From Salsuginibacillus kocurii DSM 18087 (lineage in GTDB: Bacteria > Bacillota > Bacilli > Bacillales > Marinococcaceae): a stretch of 64,000 nt of DNA. Below are positions 33,836 to 42,456 of the stretch, piece by piece (the stretch's first letter is position 1; each line of letters starts with the position of its first letter). The position numbers and the translations under genes are program-made. The stretch spans positions 124,001 through 188,000 of the forward strand of contig NZ_KB898627.1 in the NCBI RefSeq assembly GCF_000377705.1. Direction: 5' to 3'. The notes beneath the pieces are model-generated. The model was given only the letters and a program-made list of their open reading frames with translations. It searched no databases and had not been told where the DNA came from.

Positions 33836-35086
33836 TCATCTCTTTTCTGTGACAGTGCGCATGTACTCTGCTAGAACGAGAGCCCCTTTCTCCAAATCTT
33901 CAAGTTCGGCATGTTCTTTCGGGTGATGACTCAGTCCATCTTGACATGGAACGAAGAGCAGCCCCGCGTTCCAGCGTTGTGACATATTCATGACATCATG
34001 GCCTGCACCACTCTCCATTGGATAAGCGGTGTAACCAACTTTTTCTATTACTGATTGTAATACGCTCTCAAGGGATTCATCTAGTGCAATTGAAGGATTA
34101 TTTACTAACGTTTCCACGGTAATATCCACACTTTTTTCTGCAGCAACTTGTTCACACGTCTCTTTAATCTGCTTCGCCGCGTCTTTCTTTTTTTGGTCAG
34201 AGACACTGCGAATATCAATACCTACTTCAACGAAGCCTGGTATAACATTCATTACGTTAGGAGAAGCATTGATCGTACTTGCAGTAGCTACTAGAGGAGG
34301 GCCGGGTTGATCTGACAGCTTCTTTGCTGCTTCTTCTACTTTTTCAATAATTGGCACGGCAGCAAGTAGTGCATCAGACCGCTGCCCCATTGGTGTTGTT
34401 CCTGTATGGTTGGCTTGTCCTTCAATTTTAACCTGCAATCGAATAGGACAGGCAATCGCAGAGACTACGCCGATATCTGCTTTAGCTTGTTCAATGCGAG
34501 TGCCTTGTTCAATATGAAGCTCAACAAAAGAATGAAGCTCATGAGCTCTGCGCTCTGCTTGGGTTATCTCGTTCCATGATAGCCCTTGACTTTCTACTGC
34601 TTCCCGTATAGAAACACCATGCTTATCTGTGACATTCTCAACTGCTTCTGGTTCAAGCAAGCCTGACATGGCCTTGCTTCCAATCGTTGAAACTCCAAAA
34701 CGAGCAGATTCTTCAGAGGCAAAACAAATGACTTCTAACGGGCGAGCAGGAGACCACCCTTCATCTTTTAATTGTTTAATAGCTGCAAGACCGCATAAAA
34801 CTCCGGCTGCTCCGTCATACCCCCCGCCATTTTCCACCGTATCAAGGTGAGATCCTGTTGAGACAGCAGATGGCTCATCAGCTGTTCCTTCTACTTCCCA
34901 TCGAGCAATCAAGTTGCCAGCGGAATCTTTATTTACAGCAAGCCCTAATTCTTCTGCTTTCTCTATAAATACCTGCATCGCTTCTGCTTCTTCGGCAGTA
35001 TAGCTTAAACGAGTAAAACCTTCTCGTCTTTGCATTTGCTCTGTGACATTTAAATCTAGCAGCGTTCGGTATAGCCATTCCTGCAT
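33836..35086 (-). CDS. M20 family N-carbamoyl-amino-acid hydrolase / allantoate amidohydrolase
   Basis: Zinc hydrolase of 416 aa, M20/hydantoinase-carbamoylase type. Metal ligands are in TGSHLDTVENGGGYDGAAGV, CFASEESARFG and ELHIEQGTRIE, and the C-terminal His is in GAGHDVMNMS; the dimerisation domain has QANHTGTTPM. The family frees amino acids from N-carbamoyl or ureido groups with release of ammonia and CO2. The start is taken as ATG 35084-35086 after AGGTGAAAAAC; a GTG three codons earlier overlaps the ribosome site. Ten nt separate it from the abgA-like gene. It may process another product of the same substrate class. Confidence 0.9.
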   Translation of the reverse strand: MQEWLYRTLLDLNVTEQMQRREGFTRLSYTAEEAEAMQVFIEKAEELGLAVNKDSAGNLIARWEVEGTADEPSAVSTGSHLDTVENGGGYDGAAGVLCGLAAIKQLKDEGWSPARPLEVICFASEESARFGVSTIGSKAMSGLLEPEAVENVTDKHGVSIREAVESQGLSWNEITQAERRAHELHSFVELHIEQGTRIEQAKADIGVVSAIACPIRLQVKIEGQANHTGTTPMGQRSDALLAAVPIIEKVEEAAKKLSDQPGPPLVATASTINASPNVMNVIPGFVEVGIDIRSVSDQKKKDAAKQIKETCEQVAAEKSVDITVETLVNNPSIALDESLESVLQSVIEKVGYTAYPMESGAGHDVMNMSQRWNAGLLFVPCQDGLSHHPKEHAELEDLEKGALVLAEYMRTVTEKR

Positions 35087-35095
35087 GTTTTTCAC

Positions 35096-36418
35096 CTATA
35101 CTTTCTCATGTAAGTATTCAGATATCGTATGAAGTAATGCTGCTGCAGCAACCGGTAAAGTCTCTTCTTCGTAATCAAAGGTCGGTTTGTGATGGCCATC
35201 TGCTAACGCCGTGCCATAAAGCATATAAGTGGCAATTCCGCCTTGCTGTTGGACCGAATTGATCATAATTGCAGCATCTTCTGACGCTTGAACGGGCCAT
35301 TCACTATCCACTCGCTCAATCCAGCGGCTAGCAGAGCTCCCAGTTTCGAGCCAAGTCTCAAAATCAGTGTCACAGTATGCTTCTACTCCCTCTCCTACTA
35401 CCTTTAACTCAGCCCCAACACCGTGCATTTCTGCAGCTCCATGTATACGGCGCTCCACTTCTTTCCACACATACTTATTCACCTCAGAGGTTTCTCCTCT
35501 GGTTTCACCTTCTAAAAAGGCTGTATCTGCTACAACGTTGCGGCCACTGCCAGTTTGCAGGGTGCCAATATGAGCACGTATTGCTCCGTCCGGATGAGGA
35601 GGAATTTGCGCCACAGTTTGAGCACAAGCGGCTGCGGCCAATAAGGCATCTCTTCCTTCGTTAGGCTTAGCAGCAGCATGAGCTGAAACTCCGTGAAGCC
35701 TCAGATCAAATTTAGTCGTGGCTAAAAACTCCACCCCTCGTGCTGCCATAACACCAGCTTTTTCATTTCGGATGCCAATGTGCCCGGAAAGAAAGGCATC
35801 AACCTCTCTCAGCCAACCATTTTCTACCATTGCTTTTGCACCTCGGCTCCCTTCTTCTGCAGGTTGAAACAAAAGGGTGAATGAACCAGCAAGTTCGTCT
35901 TTATGTTCTGCTAAAAAACGTGCTACTGTAAGGCCTATTGCTGTATGGGCATCATGACCACATGCATGCATAAACCCTTCCCTCGTTGATAAAAAGCCTT
36001 TATCATATGGTTTGTGTCCAGCTTCTTCACTTTCTGTAATCGGCAGACCATCAATATCAAAACGAAGAGCTATATGAGGTCCTGGTCTCCCGGTAGTAAG
36101 TTGTGCTACCACCCCGGTATGACCGCCATCCATTTTTTCAAGCATATCCTCTGGAACGCCGTATTCAGTTGCGCGCTCGGCTGCTTCTTCCAAGAACTCT
36201 GCCGCGGGTACGCCCATGCGCTCATTTGAGTTCACTGCTTCCTTGCCAGCAAAGCACGTGTACCCCAGCTCAGCAAGAAAGTTATATACATACCATGTAG
36301 TAACGTATTCCGTCCAGCCTGTCTCCGGCATTTGGTGAAGCTTGCGGCGCCAGGCTATCATGTCCGGATAAGCTTTTTCTACAAAATCATCGATCGTGTT
36401 GCTCGCCAGTATTCCCAT
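35096..36418 (-). CDS. abgA: p-Aminobenzoyl-glutamate hydrolase subunit A-like amidohydrolase
   Basis: M20D zinc hydrolase of 440 aa that follows E. coli AbgA over its length: the start WRRKLHQMPETGWTEYVT, the AbgA insert with NSNERMGVP, then HTGVVAQLTTGRPGPHIALR, MHACGHDAHTAIGL (metal ligands), FQPAEEGSRGAKAMVENGW and ATTKFDLRLHGVSAHAAAKP. AbgA with AbgB splits p-aminobenzoyl-glutamate, a folate breakdown product. The ATG at 36418, nine nt after AAGGAGG, is the best start; two ATGs just upstream abut that site. It overlaps the end of the preceding hydrolase gene by 32 nt, so the pair is translationally coupled. Confidence 0.9.
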   Translation of the reverse strand: MGILASNTIDDFVEKAYPDMIAWRRKLHQMPETGWTEYVTTWYVYNFLAELGYTCFAGKEAVNSNERMGVPAAEFLEEAAERATEYGVPEDMLEKMDGGHTGVVAQLTTGRPGPHIALRFDIDGLPITESEEAGHKPYDKGFLSTREGFMHACGHDAHTAIGLTVARFLAEHKDELAGSFTLLFQPAEEGSRGAKAMVENGWLREVDAFLSGHIGIRNEKAGVMAARGVEFLATTKFDLRLHGVSAHAAAKPNEGRDALLAAAACAQTVAQIPPHPDGAIRAHIGTLQTGSGRNVVADTAFLEGETRGETSEVNKYVWKEVERRIHGAAEMHGVGAELKVVGEGVEAYCDTDFETWLETGSSASRWIERVDSEWPVQASEDAAIMINSVQQQGGIATYMLYGTALADGHHKPTFDYEEETLPVAAAALLHTISEYLHEKV

Positions 36419-37625
36419 TCCCATCATCCTCCTTGTCTTTTCCTCCCAGAGCTTCCAAGGTTAATAGGCTCATAGCCTCCACTCCGTAGCGAAGAGCTCC
36501 TTCATCTATATCAAACATGGGGTCATGCAACGGCTTTTGCACCTCCCTTTCTTTGATGGCAGTTCCCAGCCAGTAGTAGACACCAGGATAGTGAAGTAAA
36601 AACCTTCCAAAATCTTCACCGCCAAGGCTTGGCACGACTTGCGGCACTGTCTCTTCTCCATAGTTCTTAGCTAATGTGTCTTTTACAAACGAGCTTAATT
36701 CTTCATCATTTATCGTAGCAGGGTACCCATCGTAATAATAGACTTCTGCTTCTACCCCCATGGCTGATGCGGTTTGTTCAACGATTTGATAAAAGCGTTC
36801 TTTCACCTGCTCTTTTGTTTGATACGTCAACGTTCGTACTGTTCCTTCTAGTACAGCCTCACGAGGAATGACATTGTACCGTTCTCCAGCTTGCATTGTT
36901 CCCACTGTAATGACGGCTGAATCCAAGGGGTCCGTATTCCGGCTTATGATCGTTTGCAGGGCAGAGATCATTTGGTTAGCAGCTACAATTGTATCCACTC
37001 CTTGATGAGGCATACTTGCGTGACCGCCTGCTCCTTTTATAATTAGTTGAAAACGGTCTGAATTGGCCATCATAGCTCCAGCTTTCACTCCAAAGGTTCC
37101 AACTGGCAAATCTGGCCAAACATGTTGAGCAAAGATTGTATCAGGCTGGTACTCTTTAAACACACCTTCTTCCATCATCGTTTGTGCTCCACCAATTGGT
37201 GCATCTTCTTCAGCCGGTTGAAAGACAAATAAAACTGTACCTTGCCATTGTTCATGGATTTCAGCCAAATAAGACGCTGTCCCAAGTAACATCGCCGTAT
37301 GCGCATCATGACCACATGCATGCATGACACCAGCTTTTTTCGATTTGTACGAAACTTCATTTTCTTCCTGAATTGGTAAAGCATCCATATCTGCACGCAA
37401 CGCAATCGTCGGGCCGCTTCCCTTCCCGTGAAGAACGCCAAGAACGCCACAGCCAGCAAGTCCGGTATGAACTTCTAGACCTAGTTGTTTCAAGAAATCT
37501 GTCACATATGCGGCAGTTTTCTCCTCTTCATGGCTTAACTCAGGATGCTTGTGCAGCGTACGCCGCGCTTCTCGAACGGCTTCCATGATGTGTTCAGAAA
37601 CGGGATACCGTTTCATCCAATCCAT
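36387..37625 (-). CDS. M20D amidohydrolase (N-acyl-amino-acid / hippurate hydrolase type)
   Basis: Zinc-dependent amidohydrolase of 412 aa. Ligand-bearing blocks are LHKHPELSHEEEKT, IALRADMDALPIQEENEV, MHACGHDAHTAMLLG, FVFQPAEEDAPIGGAQTM and SLGGEDFGRFL. It resembles hippurate hydrolase and N-acetyl-diaminopimelate deacetylase paralogues of Bacilli. In this operon it takes the place of AbgB, though it is nearer the general M20D group, so it may act together with the AbgA-like protein or on its own. Start ATG after AAGGAGATGATTGT. The tail is acidic and overlaps abgA. Confidence 0.9.
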   Translation of the reverse strand: MDWMKRYPVSEHIMEAVREARRTLHKHPELSHEEEKTAAYVTDFLKQLGLEVHTGLAGCGVLGVLHGKGSGPTIALRADMDALPIQEENEVSYKSKKAGVMHACGHDAHTAMLLGTASYLAEIHEQWQGTVLFVFQPAEEDAPIGGAQTMMEEGVFKEYQPDTIFAQHVWPDLPVGTFGVKAGAMMANSDRFQLIIKGAGGHASMPHQGVDTIVAANQMISALQTIISRNTDPLDSAVITVGTMQAGERYNVIPREAVLEGTVRTLTYQTKEQVKERFYQIVEQTASAMGVEAEVYYYDGYPATINDEELSSFVKDTLAKNYGEETVPQVVPSLGGEDFGRFLLHYPGVYYWLGTAIKEREVQKPLHDPMFDIDEGALRYGVEAMSLLTLEALGGKDKEDDGNGNTGEQHDR

Positions 37626-37646
37626 ACAATCATCTCCTTAATTGAT

Positions 37647-37816
37647 AGAAAAGCGGAGCGTGCTCAGTCAGCAGCAACGAACACTTAGAGCCAACTGAGG
37701 AGGCTGGGCCACCGCAGTCTAGTCTAGAAGCGATTTCGGGCCGCTAGCACGCGCAGCTGGACAGAGAAACAGAAGGCGCCTGTTCATTGACGCAGATTTC
37801 CTCTCCACCGCCTAGA
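37647..37816. repeat. Hairpin repeat unit plus partial unit (same family as 10144-10470)
   Basis: AGAAAAGCGGAGCG opens the unit at 37647 and GCAGCTGGAC closes it at 37762. The outer stem is GCGTGCT/AGCACGC. GAGGCTGGGCCACCGCA inside matches GAGGCTGTGGCCACCGCA near 10433 with one deletion. From 37763 a second, degraded unit follows. It lies inside the abg-like gene cluster. Confidence 0.75.
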
Positions 37817-37821
37817 AAGAT

Positions 37822-37858
37822 GCCCCTACCGTCTACTTTTTTATCGGTAAGGCTTTTT
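37822..37858 (+). terminator. Terminator-like hairpin beside the repeat
   Basis: GCC and TACCG pair with CGGTA and GGC, followed by TTTTT on the plus strand. There is no plus-strand gene here, so it may belong to the repeat. Confidence 0.4.
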
Positions 37859-37882
37859 AACGAGCATTCAAACTATTACTAA

Positions 37883-37976
37883 TCATTCGCGCAAATTTAT
37901 GGATCATTCTGCCTAAAATACACACCATTCTCACTGAAATACGAATCATTCTCCCCAAAATAAACTATTCTCAAAA
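37883..37976. repeat. 21-nt-period array A
   Basis: CATTC-centred units with ATTC at 37885, 37906, 37927 and 37948 (each 21 apart) and a fifth at 37967 (19 apart). Units read like ATCATTCTCCCCAAAATAAA with A-rich second halves. Non-coding, 15 nt past the terminator-like hairpin. Confidence 0.7.
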
Positions 37977-38023
37977 AAGCAGCGATCAGTTGTTAAAGGC
38001 TCCAGAGTCTTCCATGTACGTAA

Positions 38024-38052
38024 AGCACCGGTTAACTACATCAACCGGTGCT
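38024..38052 (-). terminator. Hairpin after abgT
   Basis: AGCACCGGTT pairs exactly with AACCGGTGCT. It is followed by a short TTTA on the minus strand, so termination may be partial and allow read-through to the hydrolase genes. Confidence 0.65.
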
Positions 38053-38069
38053 CCGTCTTTCCTTCTAAT

Positions 38070-39614
38070 TTATAGGTGCATATCTACACCAGGGCCGATT
38101 GGTAGTCCAAGCAAGCTCCATACAATAAAGATGACAATCCACAAGGTGAGAAAGACCATAGCGTACGGAAGCATCAAGGCAAACAATGAACCAAAGCCGG
38201 CCTGATTATCATACCGTTTCATAAACGCAAGCACCATTGGCACATATGGGTTAAGCGGTGTAATGATATTGGTCGACGAATCAGCAATCCGGTAAGCCAA
38301 CTGAATAAAGGCTGGGTCGTAATTCAAGTAATAAAACAGCGGAATGAAAATCGGAGCCATCAGCGCCCATTGGGCCGATCCGCTGAAAATAAACATGTTC
38401 AATATAGCGGCCAATACAATAAACCCAACCACTACCGGCAACCCGGTCATATCTAAGTTCGTGAGGATATCAGCCCCGCCCACTGCAATCAATCCACCAA
38501 TGTTTGTCCAATCAAAATAAGCAATGAACTGGGAAGCAGCAAATATCAACACAATATAGCCGGACATGTCTTTCATCGCGCTGGCCATATATTCAGGCAC
38601 ATCACGCGTGGAAGTAATCGTTTTTACAGTGACACCGTAAACGACAGCCAGCAGGATAAAGAAGAACAAAATCACCGGCACAATATTACTGAAAAATGGA
38701 GAATCTATAATTTCCCCTTCATCACCGCGCAGAGGTGCCCAACCAGGAACAATCAGTAAACTGGCAAGAGCTACATATATGACTCCGGCAATCGCTGCGT
38801 TACGCAGACCACGATTTTTCTCAGGTGTAACTTCCTCTATCGTTTGATTTTGAACATCTTCGTCTCCGAGCTTCGGGTCATAGGTACCAAGACGAGGCTC
38901 AACCACGCGCTCTGTAATCCATGTCCCGACGAACATCAACATCAAAACAGAAAATAACATGAAGAAATAGTTATCTACTGGTGTAACTGTAGCTGCTTCA
39001 TCAATCGGAGCAATGACTTCTGAAGAAATTCCGGATAGTAAGGCATCGGTTCCTGTAATGAGAGCGTTAGCGGTAAATCCTGCCCCAACGCCGGCAAAAC
39101 CGGCAGCCATTCCGGCAAGAGGGTGCCTTCCCAATGCATAGAAGACCATTGCCGCAAGCGGCGGCACAATAACAAAGGCTGCATCTGAAGCCAGGTTCCC
39201 AATTACGCCTGTACCGATAATAGCGAACGTTACAAACCTCGTCGGTGCTTTTAGGATGGTTTGTTTCATAAACGTTTCAATTAAGCCGACTTTTTGCGCC
39301 AGACCAATACCAAACATCATGACAAGTACCAGACCTAAAGGCGCGAAGCCAGTGAAATTATCAAGCATCGAAGTCACAATATATTCGATCCCATCGGCCG
39401 AGATCATATTTTCGACTAGGACGGTTTCTTCCGTCTCCGGGTCAACATACGACAATCCTAATTGATTAAAGATAAAGGATAAACCAATAATACCTAACGC
39501 TAAATAAACAAAAAGCATAAACGGATGAGGGAGTTTGTTCCCTGCTCGTTCTACCACATCCAAAAACCTCATAAACAATCCTTTATTTTCTCCTGATCCG
39601 GAATTATTCTTCAT
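38070..39614 (-). CDS. abgT: AbgT-family p-aminobenzoyl-glutamate transporter
   Basis: Membrane protein of 514 aa, near the 508 of E. coli AbgT, with about 11-13 helices. Family blocks are KLPHPFMLFVYLALGIIGLS, FTGFAPLGLVLVMMFGIGLA, NLASDAAFVIVPPLAAMVFY and the second re-entrant region FIFSGSAQWALMAPIF. AbgT proteins import p-aminobenzoyl-glutamate, or in some species export sulfonamides. The start is ATG 39612-39614 after AAAGGAGTGTAAAAA; upstream starts have no site. It heads a cluster of three M20 hydrolases and a regulator, but 444 nt of repeats separate it from the first hydrolase. Confidence 0.92.
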   Translation of the reverse strand: MKNNSGSGENKGLFMRFLDVVERAGNKLPHPFMLFVYLALGIIGLSFIFNQLGLSYVDPETEETVLVENMISADGIEYIVTSMLDNFTGFAPLGLVLVMMFGIGLAQKVGLIETFMKQTILKAPTRFVTFAIIGTGVIGNLASDAAFVIVPPLAAMVFYALGRHPLAGMAAGFAGVGAGFTANALITGTDALLSGISSEVIAPIDEAATVTPVDNYFFMLFSVLMLMFVGTWITERVVEPRLGTYDPKLGDEDVQNQTIEEVTPEKNRGLRNAAIAGVIYVALASLLIVPGWAPLRGDEGEIIDSPFFSNIVPVILFFFILLAVVYGVTVKTITSTRDVPEYMASAMKDMSGYIVLIFAASQFIAYFDWTNIGGLIAVGGADILTNLDMTGLPVVVGFIVLAAILNMFIFSGSAQWALMAPIFIPLFYYLNYDPAFIQLAYRIADSSTNIITPLNPYVPMVLAFMKRYDNQAGFGSLFALMLPYAMVFLTLWIVIFIVWSLLGLPIGPGVDMHL

Positions 39615-39916
39615 TTTTTTACACTCCTTTTTTTCGGACATTGTCTTTATATATTCCGTTATTGAAAAACTATCATATATATAGACCAAAATCTATGAAA
39701 GCTTTGAAAGTATTTAAATTTTTTTGTTAGCTTCTTTTACATTGGTGGTTAGATTTAGTTAATCAGCTAGTTTCTGTATTATGAATGGCAGTAAATTAGA
39801 GGCATTTATACAAAAGTGAATGTTAAACGTTAGTGCTGTTGCTTTAGGCTGCTTGCTTTTACCACAGGAACCTCGCACTTTTCGCTACACTTGGCCCTCC
39901 CATTATCAGTCCCTGA
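39615..39916. other. Upstream region of abgT, no gene seen
   Basis: About 300 nt of AT-rich sequence that must contain the abgT promoter. No operator-like palindrome or reading frame stands out. Confidence 0.4.
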
Positions 39917-39960
39917 CAAAAAAGCCTTCAAACAGAACATAATTTCTGAATGAAGGCTTC
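39917..39960 (-). terminator. Terminator of the acyltransferase gene
   Basis: AAGCCTTCA (39922-39930) pairs with TGAAGGCTT (39951-39959); on the minus strand TTTTTTG follows. It lies 107 nt beyond the stop at 40067. Confidence 0.8.
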
Positions 39961-40066
39961 CTTACTGAGAAAATTGAAGTGTATTAACGTAAAATCGCTT
40001 GTATCTATCGTATTTCCCCATCTCTGGATAGACTTCTTTCAACCGCAATCTATCACATATGGACCT

Positions 40067-41236
40067 CTACTTATTGTTTTTCTTTTTTGGAATAAAAGGA
40101 TTTTGCTTGGGCCAAGCACCAAATAAAATCCAGCCACCTTTCATATACTTTAAGACTAGCGTCACAAAGAACCAACTGATAAAGAGTGCTGCGAGAAACC
40201 CTCCCGCAATCCATAGATTAAACGCTAACGAGGACGGATCATTGAATGCCCCGGTTAAACGATATATATGCAAAATCAGCGGGTGAAACAAATAAATGCC
40301 AAATGAAACAATTCCTAAATGAACAAGCGTATTCACAATCTTCCGAGGCCAGGAACTATAAATCCAATAGGAAATCTGTAGGAGGATAATAGCCGTCGGA
40401 AGTGTATGCATATTCCAAAATAACGTGTAGAGCCGAGAATCAAACCATTCTCCAGTAGCACGAGTCTCATAATAAATATAAATATGTCCTGTTACTCCAA
40501 CCAGCCAAACAAGCCAGATCCCAGCCCATAGAAACACTTTCTTAGAAAACCAAGCTTGCTTCGTTACACGCAGCCATTCAGAGGCTTTATGATAATAAAT
40601 CCCTAAAAAGGCTCCGGCAAAATAATAGCTTGTATACCAGATTGCTAAACTTCCTGTCTGTGTATACTGCAAATACATATTGTTATAGATAACAAACGCC
40701 CACTGAATCAGCAAGCCAAGCCAAAGTGCATTAACTACAGTAAAGCGGCTCTTTTTAAACCATAGAAGAAGAAGTGGAAAAATAATATAAAATTGCACAC
40801 TAATAAATACAAAGTACAAATGCGGATGGGCACTTCCAGTTAATAAATCCATTCCAAACGCTTGAAGCGATTGATACCAGCTTTCTGTACCATGCCGGAA
40901 AACGGCTTGATTCATTTCAAAATAAAGTAAAGAAAATAAAAAATAAGGTAGTAAAATATATAACAGCCTGCGTTTATAAAACCGTTGAATCAAATTTTTT
41001 TCTATTGAGCGGTTAAAGTAATTATAAAATAAAACAAAACTAGTCAATAAAATAAATGTCGGCGTTCCAAATTTAAAAAACATATTTAAAAAGTTATAAA
41101 CAGCCAAAGAATTCGACGGCCCCTCTATCATTGCCGCTGGATTAGAGGTAGCATGTACCATAATTACCCCTAAGATTGCCAAAGCACGAACTATAAATAT
41201 TTCATTAACTGAGTCATTACTGATTTTGGCTCCCAC
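40067..41236 (-). CDS. Membrane acyltransferase family 3 protein
   Basis: Integral membrane protein of 389 aa with about ten helices, acyltransferase-3 type. The N-terminal block FIVRALAILGVIMVHATSNP holds the conserved His thought to be catalytic; LLYILLPYFLFSLLYF and VSFGIYLFHPLILHIYRL are also typical. Relatives O-acetylate surface polysaccharides, teichoic acids or peptidoglycan. The start is GTG 41234-41236, seven nt after AAAAAGGAGG. No SGNH domain follows. Monocistronic; the acceptor is unknown. Confidence 0.87.
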   Translation of the reverse strand: MGAKISNDSVNEIFIVRALAILGVIMVHATSNPAAMIEGPSNSLAVYNFLNMFFKFGTPTFILLTSFVLFYNYFNRSIEKNLIQRFYKRRLLYILLPYFLFSLLYFEMNQAVFRHGTESWYQSLQAFGMDLLTGSAHPHLYFVFISVQFYIIFPLLLLWFKKSRFTVVNALWLGLLIQWAFVIYNNMYLQYTQTGSLAIWYTSYYFAGAFLGIYYHKASEWLRVTKQAWFSKKVFLWAGIWLVWLVGVTGHIYIYYETRATGEWFDSRLYTLFWNMHTLPTAIILLQISYWIYSSWPRKIVNTLVHLGIVSFGIYLFHPLILHIYRLTGAFNDPSSLAFNLWIAGGFLAALFISWFFVTLVLKYMKGGWILFGAWPKQNPFIPKKKNNK

Positions 41237-41463
41237 ACAAACGCCTCCTTTTTCTAACCTGCTATGTAAAGGCGAAGCATAAATCAAAGTGAATTGTATC
41301 ATGTTTTTCTACGCTTAAGTAGAACATTTTCTTTGCAACTCACGCCTAGCAACTATACGTCCAAAAATTATTGAAGACAGATATAAATGTATCACGCTCA
41401 TCCCTGAAAGAGAATGTAAAAACACAATTTCATATTAAATTGGACATTTTAATTCCAATAACA

Positions 41464-41502
41464 AAAACAGCCAAACTCGTTAACATGTGAGTGGCTGTTT
41501 TT
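41464..41502. terminator. Terminator hairpin 150 nt past the 218-aa membrane gene
   Basis: AAAAACAGCCA pairs with TGGCTGTTTTT. The flanking A and T runs allow use in both directions. The rest of the 41237-41655 gap shows no gene. Confidence 0.8.
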
Positions 41503-41655
41503 ATACTTCTACTCCTATCAATTGTGACACGGTCGAACACTACATAGAATTTTTTACTAGCAAGGATTGTCTTTCATAGTCTCCCTTTCAACGGCAGGTT
41601 GGCCGTTCCGGAAGACCATCAACGAATACAACCCAATGTTTTTTCAGACCTTTTA

Positions 41656-42291
41656 TTACTTTTTTTCTTCAGGGAACAAAGTGTAGGACCAGCTAACCAC
41701 TGTATCTAACAGAAATATTAATCCCCAGGCAATTGTGATTTGATAGATCATTGGCTCAGTGTATGGACTCATTTGAAATGAATTTCTTTGCAGCCAAGAC
41801 AAATCAGTAAGGTAATGGAACCAAGGGGCATCATAGCGGCCAAACATGGTCCAAAAAACAATCTGAGCTCCCCCAAAAACTATACTGTGAATGTACCAGC
41901 TTTTTCTATTTTTACGGGCAACTTCTATTGGATCATGGGATCGGTCCATGTTTCTCTTCGGTGGTTTGGTAAGGCCTTTTTCTCCTTTCACGGTCCATTT
42001 TTTTAAGTAGCTGTCTACATTCCTAAAATCTGAAAGACCAAAGGTAAAGGCATATACTAAAAAGATAAATACCACAATTTGAAACGAAGAAATGGCTCCA
42101 GTTGCTTCATACACCACCCACCCCAACCAGGATTGAAACAAAGTAAGCACTACAAAGGCAGCCAAAAAGAAGAAACTGCTTCTCCATTTTCCCAAACCAT
42201 ACCGCACGAACAAAAATAAAGACATCGCCACCCAGCCTAAAATTTCTGAGAAGATAAAGAGTTCCCACTGCCATTCCACTACACCATCCAT
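41656..42291 (-). CDS. Unknown integral membrane protein
   Basis: Protein of about 211 aa with six likely transmembrane segments: four in residues 8-95, then a basic cytoplasmic loop (KKWTVKGEKGLTKPPKRNMD), and two after 130. I recognise no family. Aromatic residues are frequent (W, Y, F). ATG 42289-42291 is preferred because AAAGGAA lies nine nt upstream; an ATG seven codons earlier has no site. No operon partner is evident: the upstream neighbour is a repeat region, and a terminator follows after 150 nt. Confidence 0.7.
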   Translation of the reverse strand: MDGVVEWQWELFIFSEILGWVAMSLFLFVRYGLGKWRSSFFFLAAFVVLTLFQSWLGWVVYEATGAISSFQIVVFIFLVYAFTFGLSDFRNVDSYLKKWTVKGEKGLTKPPKRNMDRSHDPIEVARKNRKSWYIHSIVFGGAQIVFWTMFGRYDAPWFHYLTDLSWLQRNSFQMSPYTEPMIYQITIAWGLIFLLDTVVSWSYTLFPEEKK

Positions 42292-42456
42292 GTCTTCACG
42301 TTCCTTTACCATAGCTTGTCAATTCACTCTATGTATGGAGGGAGCGGGACATGAGTTTTAATATACTGGATACAAAAATATGAGCACAGCTAGTGGACTG
42401 TACACTGCATAATTAGGGACTCTCACAAAAGACCCAAGCAAGCACACAGCGCACCT

